Shown here one piece after another: positions 21,888 to 31,868 of a stretch of 64,000 nucleotides of DNA. The stretch covers positions 14,264,952 through 14,328,951 of the forward strand of contig CM026386.1 of NCBI GenBank assembly GCA_014843695.1. The letters run 5' to 3'. Numbering within the stretch: the first letter of the stretch is position 1; each line of letters opens with the position of its first letter. The stretch is from Archivesica marissinica (taxonomy: Eukaryota > Mollusca > Bivalvia > Venerida > Vesicomyidae). A model generated the notes under the pieces. That model was not told the DNA's origin. It made no database searches and worked only from the letters and a program-made list of their open reading frames with translations. A program made the position numbers and the translations under genes.

Positions 21888-23548
21888 GTAAGGCATTCGG
21901 TTGATATACTCATACAGGATACTATATTCTAAAATAATTCCATATGTTCTCATATTTGTGTACCTTTGAGGTTTAAACTTTGGTCGTAAATGGTGCATGT
22001 TGTACATCTGTCGTCATGTATACGAATGTTGGCCTAACAATGTACATGTTGTACATCTGTCATCATGTATACGAATGTTGGCCTAACAATGTACATGTTG
22101 TACATCTGTCATCATGTATACGAATGTTGGCCTAACAATGTACATGTTGTACATATGTCGGCATGAATACGAATGTTGTACATTTGTCATCATGTATACG
22201 AACTTTGGCCTAACAATGTGCATGTTGTACATCTGTCGTCATGTATACGAATGTTGGCCTAACAATGTACATGTTGTACATAGATCGGTCGTCATGAATA
22301 CGAATGTTGGCCTAACAATGTACATGTTGTACATCTGTCATCATGTATACGAATGTTGGCCTAACAATGTACATGTTGTACATATGTCGTCATGTATACG
22401 AATGTTGGCCTAACAATGTACATGTTGTACATCTGTCATCATGTATACGAATGTTGGCCTAACAGTGTGCATGTTGTACATCTGTCGTCCTGTACACTGA
22501 TTTCGCTACAACAATTATGCAATATGTCTGACCGACAATAAAGTGAGTAATCAAACATAAAATACATGCATAACCACGAGTAACCTAGTTCATTGTTTCA
22601 GCAGGAACTTTCACACAAAACGCAAAGCAACAATACGAGTATCATTCCGCTCGGTTGCTATGTATTTGTCAATGTATTATGCCAGACGAGATTTTGGTCA
22701 TTAGCTCTGAATAACAGTTTAGATGTGCATTTCTGCCTAGTTATACACTACGCATTGTTATGTATATAGTTTATAATTGTCATCAAATGGATATAAATGA
22801 AAGACCACCAAGTGTATCTTGTTCATATAACCAATCGCCATAGACCAAACTCGCATACATTCCATGCTGCTTTAAACACCGAGACGGTAAATAGGCATAC
22901 ATACAACATGGTCTATCTATATTTACAATTCGTCTCATTCCAAGCTTTTCAATTAATTAGCAGCTGTAACATCTTTGTGATTAGATCCCAGCGGTGGGTC
23001 CCGCTAAACGAACCAATTCAAGTATACACTTTGATGCATTTGGTGGTCGGAAAATGGCCTACATTTAAAACTACGACTGCAATGGCCTGCACAGAAAGCG
23101 AGTTCTGCGTTTCAGTACAATTAAATGTTTGTATGACATAATCATATTTATTCGGCATTATGTTTGGTATGGTATGACATACAGTTTTTTTGTTATTTTT
23201 CACAATGATGGTTTCTGTTGATGTGTGTGATGTTGGATGCAGTTGGTGCGTACTTTGGTTTGTGCCGTTCTTTACCTGATTGATTTTGCTCCTAACTTAA
23301 TGACTTGTTATATTAGGTGTTTTAATGATATAATTGTCAAATACGGGTTACAAATTTAGTTTGGCTCGATTGCGAAGCAAGTTCTTACAACTTATATTAA
23401 TCACTCACGACAAGACCTCATTCCTGATGGAATCCATCGCCACAAGGGCGAGCGAGAGAAGAGAAAAGGTGTATTTAAATGTCTTTGCTTAAATACTAGT
23501 AATATGTAAACTATGCATCTGCTCACAATAGTAGCATACTAATTTCAG
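21888..23548 (+). other. Type B intron with minisatellite and SINE fragment
   Basis: 1,661-bp intron. Holds a 49-bp minisatellite (listed separately), common B-intron blocks, and at about 23366-23490 a fragment GGCTCGATTGCGAAGC...CGAGCGAGAGAAG that matches the 3' part of the tRNA-headed SINE at 28845-29072 (minus strand). No coding region seen. Confidence 0.7.
21991..22488 (+). repeat. 49-bp minisatellite, about 10 units
   Basis: Unit of 49 bp containing CATGTATACGAATGTTGGCC, TAACAATGTACATGTTG and TACATCTGTCAT; the part TGTACATGTTGTACA is a short inverted repeat. Some units carry TAGATCGG or TCGGCATG variants. Lies about 100 bp after the B exon donor. Confidence 0.88.
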
Positions 23549-23758
23549 TATGTCCGTTGCCCACGATAGTGAAAAATGCTCATTTGCAATTGGTAAATAA
23601 GCATGTAAACACGTCTCAACTAACATACAACAGTACGCTTGAATACGAATGTGTGACTGGATACGGATTCCTCAGCAATGCTTCAACTCATACCATAAGC
23701 ACTGTCAAGTGTGAAGCTAGTGCTAAATTCAGCGCGTTCAAGGAGTGCAAAGTAAAGG
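23549..23758 (+). CDS. Type B sushi exon 4, 210 bp
   Basis: Acceptor TTTCAG followed by TATGT, so the split codon gives Val instead of Glu before the first Cys. IVKNAHLQLVNKHVNTSQLTYNSTLEYEC, shortened to under twenty here as NTSQLTYNSTLEYEC, one residue shorter than other B modules. Sequons NTS, NST and NAS. SAKFSAFKEC end. Counterpart 47137-47346 has Val-Gln for Val-Lys. Confidence 0.84.
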
Positions 23759-25810
23759 GTAAGGAATTCAGTTAATTTAATTATTCACACAGAATACTAT
23801 TTTCTAATGTCATTCCCTATGCATGTCTACATATGTGTGTACCTTTAAGGTTTAAACTTTGGCCGCCGATAAGCTGTACAGTGTGTACTTATGTTGTCCT
23901 GTACACTAATTTCGCTAAAACAATTAAGCCTCATGTGTGACCACATAGCGTGTATTCAAGCATAGCATTCACGCATAACGACGAGGGTGGGTTGGTATCC
24001 CAGTTCATTATTTCAGATAGTTTCACACAAGATGCAAATCAACAGTACGGGCAATTCCCCTCGGTTGCTATATATTTGTCAATGTATCATGCCAGACGAG
24101 AGTTTGGTCATAAGCGCTTAAGATGAGCATTTCTGCCAACTTGCACACTCACTAAAATGTATTGTTATATATATAGTTTTCAATAGTCATCAAAAGGATA
24201 TAAATGAAACAACACCAATTGTACTCTGCTCATACAAACTATCGCCAGTGACAGAACTCGCTTACATGCTATGCTGCATTTACACTGGGGCAGTACATAA
24301 GACATATATACAACAGGGTCTATCTATAGTTACAATGAGTCTCATTCTAAGCTTTCCAATTAATTATCTATAGCATCTCTGTGATTAGATGCCAGCGATG
24401 GGCCCAGCTAAATGAACCATTAAAATATACACGTATGCCGTTGGTGTTCGGGAAATGTCCTAAGTTTAAAAATATGACTACAATCGACTGCACACTAAGT
24501 GAGTTCTCTATTTCAGAAAAATAAAATTTGTGTTTGACATAATCATATCTATTCTGCATTATATTTGGTAAACATACAGTTGCTTTGTTCTGCGTTTTAC
24601 CACTGGACTACAGATCCGTCTGTGTCATGCGTAGACATTTCTCGTACAGTTAAATATGTGCGAAAGAAAGACGACCTGTTAATTAAGACCACCATTTCAA
24701 AACATGTCTCTAGATACCCGTCAGTCGAGTATTGGTGTATATTTAAACTTTTATGAGAGGCCACGTTTACACAAAGACCAATTGTGGCATTTCCCAATAA
24801 CTGAGAAAGATCCACTGATAGGTTTTTAGCGAACCCTCTTGAAAAACATGCTGCGAATAAAATTGTATAATCATTATTCTAACACGACCCAGCTAATAAC
24901 ATGCATACTTCTAGAGTAAAACTACCTCGGGTTATTCTGCGATATACCTACCTTGAACTATGCTGCGCGCACCGTGTTTTGGCTATTCCATTTATACAAT
25001 GCGTGTAAAGTTTTATGAATGAAATTCACGTGATGTTTGTAAAAATACCGTGGGAATTCGCGGAAGTGAGCTATTTTTAGAATAAGATAATCTTTTGTCC
25101 GTCTTGTTTTTCTGTTAAGTAACGTTTCAATTACTATTCTGTACAGTTTTATTTGACAAAATAAATAAAATTATTGGTCAATTACAACATTTGTTCATAT
25201 TACGCGGGGAAATTTCGAAAGCCAAATGCAGCGGCGTTTGAAGAAAATACTCCTTTAAAATTATTAGAAGTAAGTCGTGTTAGAATCGAAATAATAAGTA
25301 TCAACCGTGGTATATCGGAGAATAACCATAATAGGCCTTCGTGATATATTTCTACGCATAAGAACTTCAAACTCGGGTTATTCTGCGATATACCATGGTT
25401 GATAATTATTATTTCTTAATTAAAAGCATAGCATTATTAAGTATATGTCAAATAAATGGCAAATTAAACAAATGAACATAATTTTATTTTAAACGGTGAA
25501 ACGTATTGATATTCTAACATCTAATGCCAAGGAAATGCAAATGATTGGACCTGAACACAATATTTATTCTGCATTATTATTGATATGTTATGACGTTATT
25601 ATTCACAATGATTGTTTCTGTTGAGGTGTGTGGTGTTGGATGCAGGAGGTGATGTGACCATTAGTTTGTGTCGTTCTTCACCTGATTGATTTTACTTACT
25701 TCATAACTGTTGTTATAGTATGTGATTTTCATTAACTAATTGTCAAATACTAGTACATTGTAATATGTAAACTATGATTATCTGCTCACAATAGTAGTTG
25801 TTAATTTCAG
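23759..25810 (+). other. Type B intron with ~970-bp foreign segment
   Basis: 2,052-bp intron. Between about 24594 and 25560 the B-intron order is interrupted by sequence not found in other B introns; a partial repeat of the TATTCTGCATTAT block lies on each side. The segment includes a 40-bp inverted repeat (25288-25415) and has no convincing ORF. I do not recognise the family. Present at 48182-49140 in copy 2. Confidence 0.6.
25288..25415. repeat. Imperfect 40-bp inverted repeat with 48-bp spacer
   Basis: Left arm 25288-25327 starts GAAATAATAAGTATCAACC; right arm 25376-25415 reads as its reverse complement with about four mismatches (GGTTATTCTGCGATATACC start). A further partial right-arm copy lies at 24928-24950. 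It could be a miniature inverted-repeat element or its end pair. Confidence 0.7.
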
Positions 25811-26023
25811 AATGTCCGTTGCCCACGATAGAACCAGATGATCATTTGAAATGGTTAAACCAGTCTGTAAACACATATCAACTACTACCATACAACACTA
25901 TGCTTAAATACAAATGTGTGACTGGATACGGATTCCTCAGTAATGCTTCAAATCATACAACAAGCACTGTCACGTGTGAAGGTAGTGCTAAATTCAGCTC
26001 GTTCAAGAAGTGCAAACGAAAGG
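25811..26023 (+). CDS. Type B sushi exon 5
   Basis: Intact 213 bp: IEPDDHLKWLNQSVNTY, LLPYNTMLKYKC, SNASNHTTSTVTC, SAKFSSFKKC. Sequons NQS, NAS and NHT. Donor GTAAGG. Its DDHLKWLNQ segment is close to exon 40649-40861 rather than to its positional counterpart 49391-49603. Confidence 0.86.
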
Positions 26024-27090
26024 GTAAGGAATTCGGTTGATATATTCATACAGGATACTACATTCTAAAATAATTCCATATGTTCTCATATTTGTGTACC
26101 TTTGAGGTTTAAACTTTGGTCGAAACCCGTGCATTTTGTACATACTTCATCATGTATACGAACTTTGGCCTACCAATGTGCATGTTGTACAACTGTCGTC
26201 CTGTACACTGATTTCGCTACAACAATGGTGCCACATGTCCGACCACACAGTGAGTAATCAAACATAACATACACGCATAACGACGAGGATGGGTTTGTAA
26301 CCTAGTTCATTGTTTCAGCAGGTACTGTCACACAAGATGCAAAGCAACAGTACGAGCCATTCCGCTCGGTTGCTATGTATTTGGCAATGTATTATGCCAG
26401 ACGAGATTTTGGTCATTAGTTCTGAATAACAGTTTAGATGTGCAGATGTGCATGTCTGCCTATTTGTACACTCATTAGATTAAGTATTGTTATGTAGTTT
26501 TCAATATTCATCAAAAGGACATAATGAAATAATACCAAGTGCACCCTGTTCTTACAACCACTCAACAGGGACCAAACTCGCATACATTCCATGCTGCTCT
26601 ACACACTGGGGCGGTAAATAGGCGTGCATGCACCAGCGTCTATCTATGTTACAAATAATCTCATTCCAAGTTTTTCGATTAATTCGCTGTAACATCTTTG
26701 TGAATAGATCCCAGCGGTAGGTCCCGCTAAACGAACCAATTAAATGATACATTTGTATGCATTTGGTGGTCAGAAAATGGCGTACATTTAAAACTACGTT
26801 CTGCGTTTCAGAAATATTAAATTTGTGTCTGACATAATCATATTTATTCTGCATCGTGTTTGGTATTGTATGATATAGAGTTATTTTGTTACTTTTCACA
26901 ATGATGGTTTCTGTTGATGTGTGGTGTTGGATGCAGAAGGTGATGTGAATTTTGGTTTGTGCCGTTCTTTACCGGAGTGATTTTGCTTACTTAATAACTG
27001 TTGTTATAGTATATGCTTTTCATTATATAATTGTCAAATATTAGTAATATGTAAACTATGATTATCTGCTCAATAGTAGTTGTTAATTTC
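26024..27090 (+). other. Type B intron
   Basis: 1,067-bp intron with the usual blocks and one to two units of the 49-bp repeat at about 26137-26210, the unexpanded state. Nothing else seen. Confidence 0.7.
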
Positions 27091-27234
27091 AACTACTACC
27101 ATACGACTCAATGCTTCAATATTAATGTGTGACTGGATACGAATTACACAGTAATGCTTCATGTCATACAACAAACACTATCAAGTGTGGAGATAGTGCT
27201 AAATTCGGCACCTTCAAGACGTGCATAATAAAGG
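27091..27234 (+). pseudogene. Truncated type B sushi exon
   Basis: The acceptor region TTAATTTCA runs straight into ACTACTACCATACGAC of the middle of a B exon. About 70 bp including the AG and first Cys are gone, apparently by deletion between two TCA triplets. A TAA replaces the Lys codon before the second Cys. Later Cys codons and donor GTACGG remain. The matching position before the next A exons in contig 3 also holds a truncated B exon (61795-61927). Confidence 0.78.
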
Positions 27235-28103
27235 GTACGGAATTCAGTTAATATATGCAAACAGAATACTACGTTCTAAATCATTCCATATGTTGTCATA
27301 TTTGTGTACCTTCGAGGTTTAAATTTTGGCCGAAAACGGTGTATTTTGTACATATATCATCATGTATGCGAACTGTGGCCTAACAGTGTGCATGTTGTAC
27401 GTCTATCGTCCTGTACACTGATGTTGCTACAACAATTAAGCAACATATCCGACCACAAAGTGAGTAATCAAGCATAATATACACGCATAAAGACGAGGAA
27501 GGGTTTGTAACCTAGTTCATTGTTTCAGGAACTTTCACACAAGACGCAAAGCAACAGTACGAGCATCATTCCGCTCTGTTGCTAGGTATTTGTCAATGTA
27601 TTATGACAGACGAGAGTTAGACCATTAGCTCTGCAGAACGGTTTAGATGTTCATGTCTGCCTATTTTTACATTCACTAGAATACGCATTGTTATGTATAT
27701 AGTTATCAAACGGATGTAAATGAAAGAACACCAAGTGTACCCTGTTCATACAATCAATCAACAGGAACACAACTCGCATACAGGTCATACTGCTTGTACA
27801 CTGGTACGGTACATATGCAAACATACAACATGGTCTGTCTATATTTACAATTAGTTTTATTCTAAGCTTTTCAATTAATTATCTGTAACATATCTGCGAT
27901 TAGATCCCAGCGGTGGTTCTTGCTTAACGATCCAATTAAAATGTACACTTTTATGCAATATATAGTGTTGTGTATTAACATGTTAAATATCAATGAAATG
28001 TATAGCACGACAAGTGCATAGTTGTTGTATGATATAATTATACACTTCAAATAATGCTTATGATCTGAGATTATCTTTGTTATTATGTGTTTAATACTTT
28101 CAG
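27235..28103 (+). other. Intron joining B-type and A-type regions
   Basis: 869 bp. Its left part is B-type intron with one to two 49-bp units at about 27350-27425; near 27955 it changes to A'-type intron (ATATAGTGTTGTGTATTAAC). The switch point is a recombination boundary between the two repeat types. Confidence 0.7.
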
Positions 28104-28307
28104 AATGTCAAACGCCTTCAAAGGGAATTGAAACAGAGTTTGTAACAAACACCTCAATAAATACGATCTTTCATTACGGAGATGTTTTGAAATACAAATG
28201 TGCACGTGGTTACGGGCTTAGCAAACACGCAACATCTCATGAAACCAGGAATGTCTCGTGTGGAGATGATGCACAGTTTGGACACTTTGAGAACTGCGCA
28301 AAACTAG
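28104..28307 (+). CDS. Type A sushi exon near EGF exons (A'' 1)
   Basis: Intact 204 bp: PSKGIETE (first sequon lost), FVTNTSINT, YGLSKHATS, NVSC, GDDAQFGHFENCAKLG (last sequon lost). Sequons NTS and NVS. Most like exon 62626-62829. Confidence 0.85.
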
Positions 28308-28507
28308 GTAAAGTTAGAAAAATCATTGATTGAATGAAATGATATTAAGACCATTAATGCAATGGATGCAGAGTGAAGCCCATTAGGTGTTGAAATATAT
28401 ACATATATAAGGTAATACTTCATTGTCAAAATAACAGATTAAGCAGCCAGTATACTATATATTGTTGCGTGTTAATTAACTGTTTAATATGTGTTTAATA
28501 CTTTCAG

Positions 28508-28711
28508 AATGTCAAATGCCTTCAATGGGAAATGAAACAGAATTGTTAACGAACACCTCAATAAAAACGATCTTTCATTACGGAGATGTTTTGAAATACA
28601 AATGTGCACGTGGTTACGGGTTTAGCAAAAACGCAATATCTCATGAAACCAGGAATGTCTGGTGTAGAGATGATGCACAGTTTGGACACTTTGAGAATTG
28701 CATAAAACTAG
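28508..28711 (+). CDS. Type A sushi exon near EGF exons (A'' 2)
   Basis: Intact: QMPSMGNETE, LLTNTSIKT, SKNAIS, NVWCRDDAQFGHFENCIKLG. NVW and NCI remove two sequons, and Gly after the third Cys is Arg. Last sushi exon before the cbEGF exons. Confidence 0.85.
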
Positions 28712-29751
28712 GTAAAGTTAAATGAAAATCACTTCCACCAGTTCAGTTTAACGCAGAGCATATAAAACAGTTGCATATTCTATAATTCAATACCGATATC
28801 CTGTAAGGGATTCTAAGATAATTAATTCTTTTCAATTAGTTTTACAAATTTATTTTAGCTCGATTGCGAAACAAGTTCTTACAACTTATACTAATCACTC
28901 TCGAGACCTCATTCCCGATGGAATACATCGCCACGAGGGAGAGAGAAGAGGCAACGTGGAATTTAAATGCATTGCCTAAGGGCACAATCGTAACGGCTCC
29001 AGAGGGGCTCGAACTACGGACATTTTGCACCTAAAGCGAACGCGCATCCACTGCGTTATCACGACTTCCACGATTAATTATGCTCTCGTGTCGTAAAGGT
29101 TTGCACTGACAACGTTGTTTTTTATACTTTCCAATGAATGATTGAGGAGGGGTCAGTGGTCGTTGTGCAAAGTGCTAACTCACTACCCTTCAATTGTTTA
29201 ATGTCCTGTGTCTCCTGTCCGTTTATTTCTATGTCAACGATCTCTGTTGTGTGCGAAGATATATATCACTAATCTGATATTGCTAGTGTCCATAAGGCAT
29301 AAGTGTACATTGATTATTGCGTATAAGTTTTTAAATCACGTGAAACTGACATAGATTATATTGACACATAGTTAGCAGGAGAGTATGGAAACGTCCCTAT
29401 AATAATTAGAGGTTATTAAACCGCGGAGGTGGGCCATTTGTGGATATTGGCGCACCCTATGGAGATATTGGCACGCGCGGGTCAATATCCGATATTGGCC
29501 CGGCAGAGCCGAAAATGGAAATATATTGCCCGCGTCGACCAGATATTTTGCTTTTCTACCATTAAATGTGTTACTATTTATAGTAACGTATGCAATAATA
29601 GTATATATACAATATGTAGTTTCAATCTTAAATAATCGCAACTATATATTGTCCATAGAACTATATTTTCTCCAAGCCGTTTATTTGCTATAACCCAACT
29701 GTCATTAAAATGTTCATAAGTGTTTCCTTTGTCTACCGCTCTACGTTACAG
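28712..29751 (+). other. Intron between last sushi exon and first cbEGF exon
   Basis: 1,040 bp with a SINE on the minus strand (28845-29072). At about 29420-29545 there is a G/C-richer patch with four ATATTGGC or GATATTGGC repeats (cause unknown). No further coding region seen. Confidence 0.65.
28845..29072 (-). mobile_element. tRNA-headed SINE
   Basis: Read on the minus strand, a tRNA-like head (about 29072-28990) has an A-box-like ACGCAGTGGATG and a B-box-like TAGTTCGAGCC. GTCGTGA can pair with TTACGAT as an acceptor-like stem. The body follows with TTTAAATTCCACG, CGATGTATTCCATCG and ends near CTTGTTTCGCAATCGAGC. Headless fragments of the same body lie in several B introns. A degenerate tRNA-derived SINE is more likely than a working tRNA gene. 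Confidence 0.65.
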
Positions 29752-29880
29752 ACATCAATGAATGTACAAACGGGCAGAATAAATGTCATCGACGGGCTAT
29801 CTGCACTAACACAGACGGTTCATACACGTGCACCTGTCAGCCGGGGTTTATAGATGGCGGCAACGGATATAATTGTATAG
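29752..29880 (+). CDS. Calcium-binding EGF-like exon 1
   Basis: 129-bp phase 1-1 exon (43 codons), acceptor GTTACAG, donor GTTCGT. Starts DINECTNGQNKC and has six Cys in EGF order (5, 12, 18, 27, 29, 40). The Ca-binding consensus D-x-N-E ... N ... Y is present, and CTNTDGSYTC fits the Asn/Asp hydroxylation pattern. cbEGF modules give rigid, Ca-dependent rods in extracellular proteins. It follows the sushi exons on the same strand in the same phase, so a sushi-EGF protein is likely. Confidence 0.88.
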
Positions 29881-31090
29881 GTTCGTAACACCCTTAACAA
29901 CATGCTGGTTTGTGGAGTGGTAAGTTGTGTTGTTACTAAGCTACGTTGTCATGGTAAAGCGCTTTGAAAACTTATTTAGTAAAGTAAGCACATTCCAGAA
30001 TCCAAAGCCATGCATGCATCATAAGCTATCACAATGACAAGGAAACGTTCCAAATATAATATTGCGATTGTTCCCTGCATACAACAAGTGCATTAAATTT
30101 GATATTATTAATTATTACCTGACATACCGTGCTTGATGCATGAACGAGGTTTTGCCTATTGCACTAGAGTTGGGGTAATTACGTTTCCCTTCCTGCTAGA
30201 ATACACACAGAACATAGCAAATAACACCGCCTTGACATTATCTAAACTGTCCTTGTTCTGTTGAACATTGTTAAAATCAGAAAACGTGGTTTAATACTAG
30301 AACATGAACAAATGTTATTCTTTAATATTTTGAAAAGACAATAATTACTTACTGGGTTAAAATCAAACAAGGTACATTGTATTCACAATTAGATTTCAAA
30401 TTGTTGTATTTTCAAACATTTCCTGAAAATTCCACAAGGGCAATGAAGCTGTCAAACTTCAACCAAGCTGAACACTATGACGATATGCACGTCTATGTTA
30501 TAAATGGATGCTTCGTCTTATGTTTAATGGAAATGTAACCATTGGTTTTAGATACTCATTTATATGAAACAGTTGGCAGTTTCTCACGGAGGTCGGTGCA
30601 CCCAAGTACTGGTTAACCGCTGGAGCCTACCCAGAAAGGTGGTGTTAGGTAAACTGCCCGCCGGCGATATAGCCAAAAATGGTGCTGTGCTGATGCAGGC
30701 GTAAAACCCGAACAAACAGACTAAGAGAGGACACAACTTTGTTTGGTAGAATTATCAATGGGTCATAGCTCTGTCAATAATCAACCCAGCAGAGCACTAT
30801 TGATGTTAACGCTACTATACTCCATACGTCATAGCGTTTCATGAACATATGACAAGAGGCTTTGTAGATGAGGCAAGGAAAATATTGAGATACTGAACCA
30901 GACGGACTTGTGCCATGGATAGACGGGGATAAAAGCATGAACTGTTTCGAGTGTAACATTCTAGATCTCGTAATACATGTATATATTCCTTACTGTGGTT
31001 ATTTTTGGAAGTGTATATCACTATTTTAAACATCATTTGCACTGCATCCGGGTAATATGGCCATTGCATATTTTCCGTTACTTACTAGTG
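29881..31090 (+). other. Intron sequence with truncated SINE
   Basis: First part of the ~3.4-kb intron between the cbEGF exons. Contains a 5'-truncated SINE at 30555-30714; otherwise unremarkable AT-rich sequence with no supported coding region. Confidence 0.6.
30555..30714 (+). mobile_element. 5'-truncated SINE
   Basis: Starts at CTCATTTATATGAAA and matches the body of the full SINE at 31091-31363: GGTGCACCCA, GGTTAACCGCTGGAGCC, CTGCCCGCCGGCGATATAG, GCAGGCGTAAAACCCGAA. The tRNA head is absent. Confidence 0.8.
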
Positions 31091-31363
31091 AGTCCGCCTC
31101 CGTGGTCGAGTGGTTAAGGTCGTTGACTTGTATACCACTGTAACCTACCATCACTGATGGTCACGGGTTCGAGCCCCACTCAGACCGTGTCTCATTTATA
31201 TGAAAATGTTGGCAGTTTCTTACGGAGGTTGGTGCACCCAGGTACTGGTTAACCGCTGGAGCCTGCCCAGGAAAGGTGTTGTTAGGTAAACTGCCCGCCG
31301 GCGATATAGCCCAAAATGGTGCTGATGCAGGCGTAAAACCCGAAATATAACATAATAACATAA
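31091..31363 (+). mobile_element. Full-length tRNA-headed SINE with perfect target-site duplication
   Basis: The head has A box TGGTCGAGTGG and B box GGGTTCGAGCCC, like a Ser/Leu-type tRNA with long variable arm. The body holds GGTTAACCGCTGGAGCC and GCCGGCGATATAG, and the tail is ATAACATAATAACATAA. It is flanked by the 12-bp direct repeat TACTTACTAGTG at 31079-31090 and 31364-31375, so the insertion is recent. Confidence 0.85.
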
Positions 31364-31868
31364 TACTTACTAGTGTAATAACTATGAAAATGAGCACTGT
31401 ATGTATTCATATGCTCTGTCAAAATGAAATTAACAAACAACATGGGGTCGAAAATCCAGTAGCATTGCAACTCATCATCGAACAATAAACACTATAAATC
31501 ATGCACGACGGGCTATTAACACTTCACACCCTGCCCAATCGCGGGATTCGTGAACTGCCATGACCAGCTACAGTAGCAATTACAATGTAAAACTTTGAAC
31601 GACTTGGTAAATACGTACCTGACTTTAGAAGACTCGTTAAATAAATTCAATAACAAATGACCATGCATTTAATATCCTATATGCATAATATTATGTTGTG
31701 CAAAACTGTTTGTGACGATACTATATTATGAATAATACTCGTCCACTATACTACTGTTAGATTATATGTATATTGTACTAAATGAAATACTTTATATAGT
31801 ATGTATCCGGTGTTTATTGTCTGCAATACTGGTTCATAGTACATGTATTAGTTAATTATTAGTATTAT
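31364..31868 (+). other. Intron sequence, nothing recognised
   Basis: AT-rich intron between the SINE and the splice-site minisatellite; no ORF or repeat of note. Confidence 0.55.

Noticed and set aside
22797..23141. 114-codon open frame in a B intron, also at 46385-46729
   Set aside because: It is conserved only because the segment is duplicated; other B introns have stops in the same blocks, and no domain or splice signal is seen.
28990..29072. Functional tRNA gene on the minus strand
   Set aside because: A and B boxes and an acceptor-like stem are present, but the anticodon arm pairs poorly and a SINE body follows; copies of the body occur elsewhere. A SINE head is the better explanation.
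31091..31186. tRNA-Ser/Leu gene
   Set aside because: No proper acceptor stem, and the sequence continues into a SINE body with a target-site duplication outside it.
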